A stretch of DNA of 8,669 bases from Anaerolineae bacterium (lineage in GTDB: Bacteria; Chloroflexota; Anaerolineae; JAAYZQ01), in NCBI GenBank assembly GCA_016926595.1, contig JAFGOG010000061.1:1-8669 (forward strand), given 5' to 3'. Positions within the stretch are counted from its first letter, which is position 1; every line of letters starts with the position of its first letter. Below the pieces are notes generated by a model, which did no database searches, was not told the origin of the DNA, and saw nothing but the letters and a program-made list of their open reading frames with translations. Made by a program: the position numbers and the translations under genes. Shown piece by piece: positions 5,459-8,669 of the stretch.

Positions 5459-7654
5459 TCAGGCGGGCAGCGGCAGGGCAAGCTGCGCCCGGGTCATCTG
5501 GTCGTGAACGGTCTCTAGCGACAGAGACCCTCCGACGATGGCCATCAGCGTGCTGTGCAGGGCCAACCCCTGCCCGACGCCGGGCTCGGGTCTGAATCCG
5601 GAGCCGTTGTCCTCGATCGTGATCTGGACCTGCCCGCTCGCGACGCGCGCCGCGATCTCCAGGCAGGGCCTGGCCGACTGCTCGTCAGGGTGGGCGTGCT
5701 TGGCCGCGTTGCGCACCATCTCGCGGGCGGCGTAGTAGAGTGTCTCTGCCGCCACGGGGCTCAGCGCGGCCATCTGGGCCTCGACGCCCTCGTCGCAACG
5801 CCAGGTCACCTCGGCAAAGGCGTGGGCGAACTCGACTTCGACCGCCTTCCGCAGGGCCGCCATCAGCCCCAGGCGGGAGATCTCGGGCGCAACGGTCGGC
5901 GGCAGCTCGCGCAGCAGGTTCGACACCTGCCCGTGGGCGCCGGACAACTGTTCGATCGCCGCGCGAATCGCCGGCTCGCCGACCGGCTTGCCGACAGCCA
6001 GCGATAGCATTGCGGCGTGGATCAGCGGCAGCACCTCGTCGTGCAGCACGCGGCGGGTGGACTGGTCGAGGATCTGCGTCGAGGCCATCCGCTCGCGCTG
6101 GAGCCGCATCAAGCGCTGGGACAGGGCCAGGCTGGCCGCGGTGTCGATCAGCCGCTCGCTGACCGACCGGGCGACTTCGATCTGTTCCTGTGTATAAAGG
6201 CCCTCGTCGCGGCGCGGCCCAAAGAGCAGCACGCCGATCAATCCCCGCTCACGCCACAGGGACACGGCCCAGGTTGCGCCGCCATAGTCGCCCGGTTCCA
6301 CCGGCAGGATCAGCCAGGCATCCTCTGACGCCTGCTGCGCCAAAGGACCCAAGGCAGGGGCAGAGGACTGGGGCGGGTAGCTTTGAGGGGACACAAAGGC
6401 GGCCGTTGGGCCGACCGGGATCAGATGCGCCACGGTCGTGTTGAGCAGGTTTTCACACAGCGCGCCAAAGGGGTCGGGCGGGCGCTGGCCGGTCGCCTCG
6501 CCGGGCGAGGCGACCAACGCGTCGTACCAGCGTTGGCTGGCGACGAACGGTCGCAGTTGGCGCATGGCCTGCTCCCACTCGACATGAGAGCGCCAGCCCA
6601 GCAGGGCGAAAAAGGTGGCCATCATCAGCGCAGTGAGCAGGACGGCATATACCGGCTCCAGGCCCCACACCAGCGCGCCGCCCATGAGCACGCCATAGCT
6701 GGCGGCAAGCGCGATGGCCCACTTCCACTGGCGGGCCAGCCCTCTGCGCGGCAGGACCTTGCCCATGAACAGCTCGTACGCGGTCATGGCCTGGCCCAGC
6801 AGGATCGTCACCGCCGCGATCAGGGCCGAGATGACCAGGTCAAAGCGGCCGATCACCTGTAGCCTGTCCGGGGTCAGAATGTAGTAGCCTCGCACGCGGG
6901 TGTTGGTGATCGTCCACACCATGACGGCCACTACCAGGCAGCCGACCGCCAGCAGCAGCAACGTCGCCGCCATCAGCCACGGCCTGGCCTTCCCGGCCCA
7001 TCGAGCCGGGACCTGCTCGCCGCCGCCGCGCGCGTCCTCCAGGAGGCGCCCGGCCGGTCCGGGCCGGGACCTCAGGACATCCAGGGAAAGGGCCACACAC
7101 AGCAGCACGTACAGCGGATAGCCAAAGGCGACCAGGGGGACGTCCATGAACGAAATCTTGACCAACTGCCGTACGGGGTCGACCAGGGGCGCCAGCCGGC
7201 CTACGACCGGCGTGTAGGGCAGGCCCAACAGCACAAGGCAGACAAACCCGATCGCCACGATGGCGCTGGTCAGCCACAGCCATTTCTGATGGCGCCGGAC
7301 GCCGGGCGGATCGCCCGCCCGCTCGGCCCAGTAGCCGTTGTACCACAGCAGCACGCCATACCAGACATAGGGCAGTATGATCGCCGGGGTCATGCCCACC
7401 GCCAGCCACAGGGTGTTGCTGCGGGTCAGGCTCAGGGTCTCGCTCAACAGCAGGGCCGAATGGCTGATAAACAGCGCGCTGCCCAGCAGAAACCCGCCAA
7501 CCGCCACCACCACGCCCGCCGAGCGACGGCCGGCATGCAGCCACAAGGTCATCCCCAACCACAGCAGCAGGATGGTGTTGAACAGAGAAACGGCGACCAG
7601 CGCCCAGGTGAGCACCGAATCGGCCGCCAGAGGCGCGCGGAACTCGGGGATCAT
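5459..7654 (-). CDS. multi-TM sensor histidine kinase with GAF-like domain (NarL/LiaS-like, HDEVLP H-box)
   Basis: This 731-residue protein is the sensor half of a two-component system. About nine hydrophobic segments fill residues 14-353 (near 14-36, 47-70, 80-104, 127-146, 168-190, 226-249, 268-290, 312-331, 334-353). A GAF-like region (about 395-510) and a short coiled linker follow. The phosphoacceptor is H538 in RRVLHDEVLPLIH. The ATPase domain shows N649 in REMVRNAAKHAHP, D682 in IEDNGSGF, and GQGLAL near 694-699. The signal is unknown; the membrane part suggests sensing in or at the membrane. The ATG at 7654 is 4 nt past the regulator stop (TGA-CGGC-ATG), implying translational coupling. 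An upstream ATG at 7720 would overlap the regulator by 62 bases and give an N-terminus before the first TM segment that fits poorly. The Gln usual five residues after the phospho-His is replaced by Pro. Confidence 0.88.
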   Translation of the reverse strand: MIPEFRAPLAADSVLTWALVAVSLFNTILLLWLGMTLWLHAGRRSAGVVVAVGGFLLGSALFISHSALLLSETLSLTRSNTLWLAVGMTPAIILPYVWYGVLLWYNGYWAERAGDPPGVRRHQKWLWLTSAIVAIGFVCLVLLGLPYTPVVGRLAPLVDPVRQLVKISFMDVPLVAFGYPLYVLLCVALSLDVLRSRPGPAGRLLEDARGGGEQVPARWAGKARPWLMAATLLLLAVGCLVVAVMVWTITNTRVRGYYILTPDRLQVIGRFDLVISALIAAVTILLGQAMTAYELFMGKVLPRRGLARQWKWAIALAASYGVLMGGALVWGLEPVYAVLLTALMMATFFALLGWRSHVEWEQAMRQLRPFVASQRWYDALVASPGEATGQRPPDPFGALCENLLNTTVAHLIPVGPTAAFVSPQSYPPQSSAPALGPLAQQASEDAWLILPVEPGDYGGATWAVSLWRERGLIGVLLFGPRRDEGLYTQEQIEVARSVSERLIDTAASLALSQRLMRLQRERMASTQILDQSTRRVLHDEVLPLIHAAMLSLAVGKPVGEPAIRAAIEQLSGAHGQVSNLLRELPPTVAPEISRLGLMAALRKAVEVEFAHAFAEVTWRCDEGVEAQMAALSPVAAETLYYAAREMVRNAAKHAHPDEQSARPCLEIAARVASGQVQITIEDNGSGFRPEPGVGQGLALHSTLMAIVGGSLSLETVHDQMTRAQLALPLPA

Positions 7655-7658
7655 GCCG

Positions 7659-8405
7659 TCAGGGGGTCCATGGCACCCACTCCTCGCGGTCGCCCAGGAC
7701 GTAGGCGGCGCCTTTCTCATCCCACCGGATGAGCTGGCCGGCGCGGGCGATGATCGCCGCCCGGGTGCGGGCCACTTTTTCGTCGGTGGTCGTCTGGCTC
7801 AGATCCCAGGCGACATAGATCTGGCCGTTCACCCGGCTGATGGTGCGCTTGTCTCGAAAGCCCAACTGGGCCGCGATCTGCTCGTTGGTCTTGCCCTGGG
7901 CCAACAGGCGGGCCACAGCCTGCTCGGCCGGTTCCAGCAGGGCCATGGGGTCGCCCTCGTCTTTGCGCCGCACCTCTTGAACGCGCGAGGCGATGTCCGG
8001 GTCGATAAAGCTGCGCCCGGCCAGCGCATCGCGGAGGAGCGGGATGAGCATGGCCGGCAGCAGGTAGTTGGATTTGCGCACGTAGGCAAAGTGGGTGAGG
8101 ATGCCCGAGCGGCGAAAATGGCGATAGTATTCGTCGTCATCCTGGATCGAGTAAAAGACCACCGGCAGGCGGGGGAGCTCGCGACGGATGGCCACTGCCG
8201 CCTCGATGCCGTTCAGCCTGCCGGCAAGCTGAACGTCCATCAGCACGGCGTCTACCCGTTGGGCCAGGCAGCGCTCCACCGCCTCCTCGCCGCTGTCGCA
8301 GGCATGCACCACGCGCACATCCCCCGTAGCTTCCAGGCCTTCGCTCAACGCCGGGCGCAGCCGCGGGTTATCTTCGACCACGAGCAGCCAGATAGGTGAT
8401 GTCAT
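7659..8405 (-). CDS. response regulator, receiver plus variant LuxR-type HTH
   Basis: This 248-residue protein is the likely partner of the kinase 4 nt downstream. The receiver domain spans about 5-125: acidic pair E11-D12, phosphoacceptor D57 in AVLMDVQ, switch Ser86 in VVFYSIQDD and Lys111 in YVRKSNY. A LuxR/NarL-like HTH follows at about 157-225 (LLEPAEQAVARLLAQGKTNEQIAAQLGF). It is atypical after the second helix: the recognition region reads RDKRTISRVNGQIYVAW, and extra residues (DLSQTTTDEKVARTR) precede the last helix. The protein ends with a hydrophilic tail through EEWVPWTP. It is probably a DNA-binding activator or repressor of its own operon or the divergent gene; this is inferred from position. 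The ATG lies 7 nt after a -10 element, so the mRNA may be leaderless, and no ribosome binding site is visible. Confidence 0.9.
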   Translation of the reverse strand: MTSPIWLLVVEDNPRLRPALSEGLEATGDVRVVHACDSGEEAVERCLAQRVDAVLMDVQLAGRLNGIEAAVAIRRELPRLPVVFYSIQDDDEYYRHFRRSGILTHFAYVRKSNYLLPAMLIPLLRDALAGRSFIDPDIASRVQEVRRKDEGDPMALLEPAEQAVARLLAQGKTNEQIAAQLGFRDKRTISRVNGQIYVAWDLSQTTTDEKVARTRAAIIARAGQLIRWDEKGAAYVLGDREEWVPWTP

Positions 8406-8411
8406 GGCTCT

Positions 8412-8440
8412 ATTATGCCCTCACTACCCGCGTCTGTCAA
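8412..8440 (-). promoter_or_regulatory. consensus-like promoter of the two-component operon (leaderless start)
   Basis: On the minus strand the -35 is a perfect TTGACA (8440-8435), with a 17-nt spacer and -10 CATAAT (8417-8412). Transcription would begin near 8406-8405, exactly at the regulator ATG (8405-8403), predicting a leaderless message. This agrees with the missing ribosome binding site. Confidence 0.7.
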
Positions 8441-8479
8441 GCACTCAAGTGCGCCGGTCGCCGCACCTGGATGCTTGAC
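8436..8479. promoter_or_regulatory. inverted repeat joining two divergent -35 elements, with inner palindrome
   Basis: GTCAAGCA (8436-8443) and TGCTTGAC (8472-8479) are perfect inverted copies and include most of the -35 hexamers of the divergent promoters. Inside lies GCACT-CA-AGTGC (8441-8452), a 5-bp-arm palindrome touching the minus-strand -35. A regulator bound here could control both genes. The product of the adjacent response regulator gene is the obvious candidate, by position only. Confidence 0.4.
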
Positions 8480-8504
8480 TTGGCCGGTCGATCTCTGCTA
8501 TGCT
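8475..8504 (+). promoter_or_regulatory. candidate promoter of the divergent membrane protein gene
   Basis: TTGACT (8475-8480) and TATGCT (8499-8504) are separated by 18 nt on the plus strand. A start near 8511 would give a leader of about 30 nt containing the ribosome binding site AAAGGGG (8527-8533) before the ATG at 8543. Confidence 0.55.
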
Positions 8505-8542
8505 GGCAGCAGTCAGCCTACACGGGAAAGGGGAACGCAGCC

Positions 8543-8669
8543 ATGGAGGAGAGATCGGAAGGAAAGAGCACGATGGCGCAGCACCCTGGGCGGCTGCTCC
8601 TGGCCGGCCTGGCCTTGGGCTGCGCCTTTGACCTGTTGTTCGACGGCAAAATGCTGGGCATTTCGGTGC
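8543..8669 (+). CDS. probable membrane protein, DUF4173/DUF4153-like (partial, N-terminus only)
   Basis: Only 42 residues are visible, beginning MEERSEGKSTMAQHPG. A hydrophilic lead of about 16 residues is followed by a hydrophobic stretch (RLLLAGLALGCAFDLLF) and then DGKMLGISV. The pattern of a TM helix ending in a D-LF-GK-LGISV-like turn recalls the first helix of DUF4173-type multi-spanning proteins, but 42 residues are too few to be firm. AAAGGGG lies 9 nt before the chosen ATG. A second in-frame ATG at 8573 follows a purine-rich stretch and is a weaker alternative. It is divergent from the two-component operon, sharing a 137-base control region, so it is a plausible target. Confidence 0.55.
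   Translation, partial: MEERSEGKSTMAQHPGRLLLAGLALGCAFDLLFDGKMLGISV

Noticed and set aside
7377..8399. 340-codon plus-strand frame across the two-component genes
   Set aside because: It is antisense to the response regulator and kinase N-terminus, both with clear motifs; a compositional shadow.

Overview
This GC-rich window looks like the chromosome of an anaerobic or facultative member of the Chloroflexota, probably Anaerolineae or a related class. That assignment is inferred from gene style: a two-subunit class I fumarase joined to an HdrC-like protein, a many-TM histidine kinase with an HDEVLP-type H-box, its atypical LuxR-type regulator, and a LacI-like ligand-binding domain that starts without an HTH. 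No rRNA or tRNA gene was found, so the taxonomy is a hypothesis.

Layout. (a) 1-1912, minus strand: an operon fumA (class I fumarase alpha), fumB (beta), and a partial hdrC-like two-[4Fe-4S] protein running off the left edge. Its candidate promoter is at 1884-1912. The leader of about 150 nt holds a tiny ORF, three stem-loops with 6-nt loops and a short dispersed palindrome touching the fumA ribosome binding site. (b) 1913-2641: about 730 bases without a convincing gene, holding dispersed-repeat-like motifs and five GGTCA direct repeats. (c) 2642-4546, plus strand: a lipoprotein DUF885 putative zinc metallopeptidase with its own terminator. (d) 4605-5381, minus: a remnant LacI-like ligand-binding protein with an internal deletion and a probable C-terminal truncation. 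(e) 5419-5454: a strong terminator-like hairpin pointing along the plus strand, opposite to both flanking genes. (f) 5459-8405, minus: a two-component pair, response regulator first and histidine kinase second. (g) 8406-8542: a compact divergent promoter region. (h) 8543-8669, plus: the start of a probable membrane protein, possibly DUF4173-like.

How it fits together. The fumarase hydrates fumarate to malate, or the reverse, beside an HdrC-type electron carrier, which suggests a fumarate or thiol-linked redox module continuing to the left. The two-component pair is transcribed from a consensus-like promoter whose start point falls at about the ATG, so its mRNA may be leaderless. It is divergent from the last gene, with the two -35 elements as arms of one inverted repeat, so that gene is a plausible target or co-regulated partner. 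No complete undescribed system is evident. The most interesting signals are the fumA leader, the GGTCA array, the paired -35 elements and the unusual kinase and regulator variants.
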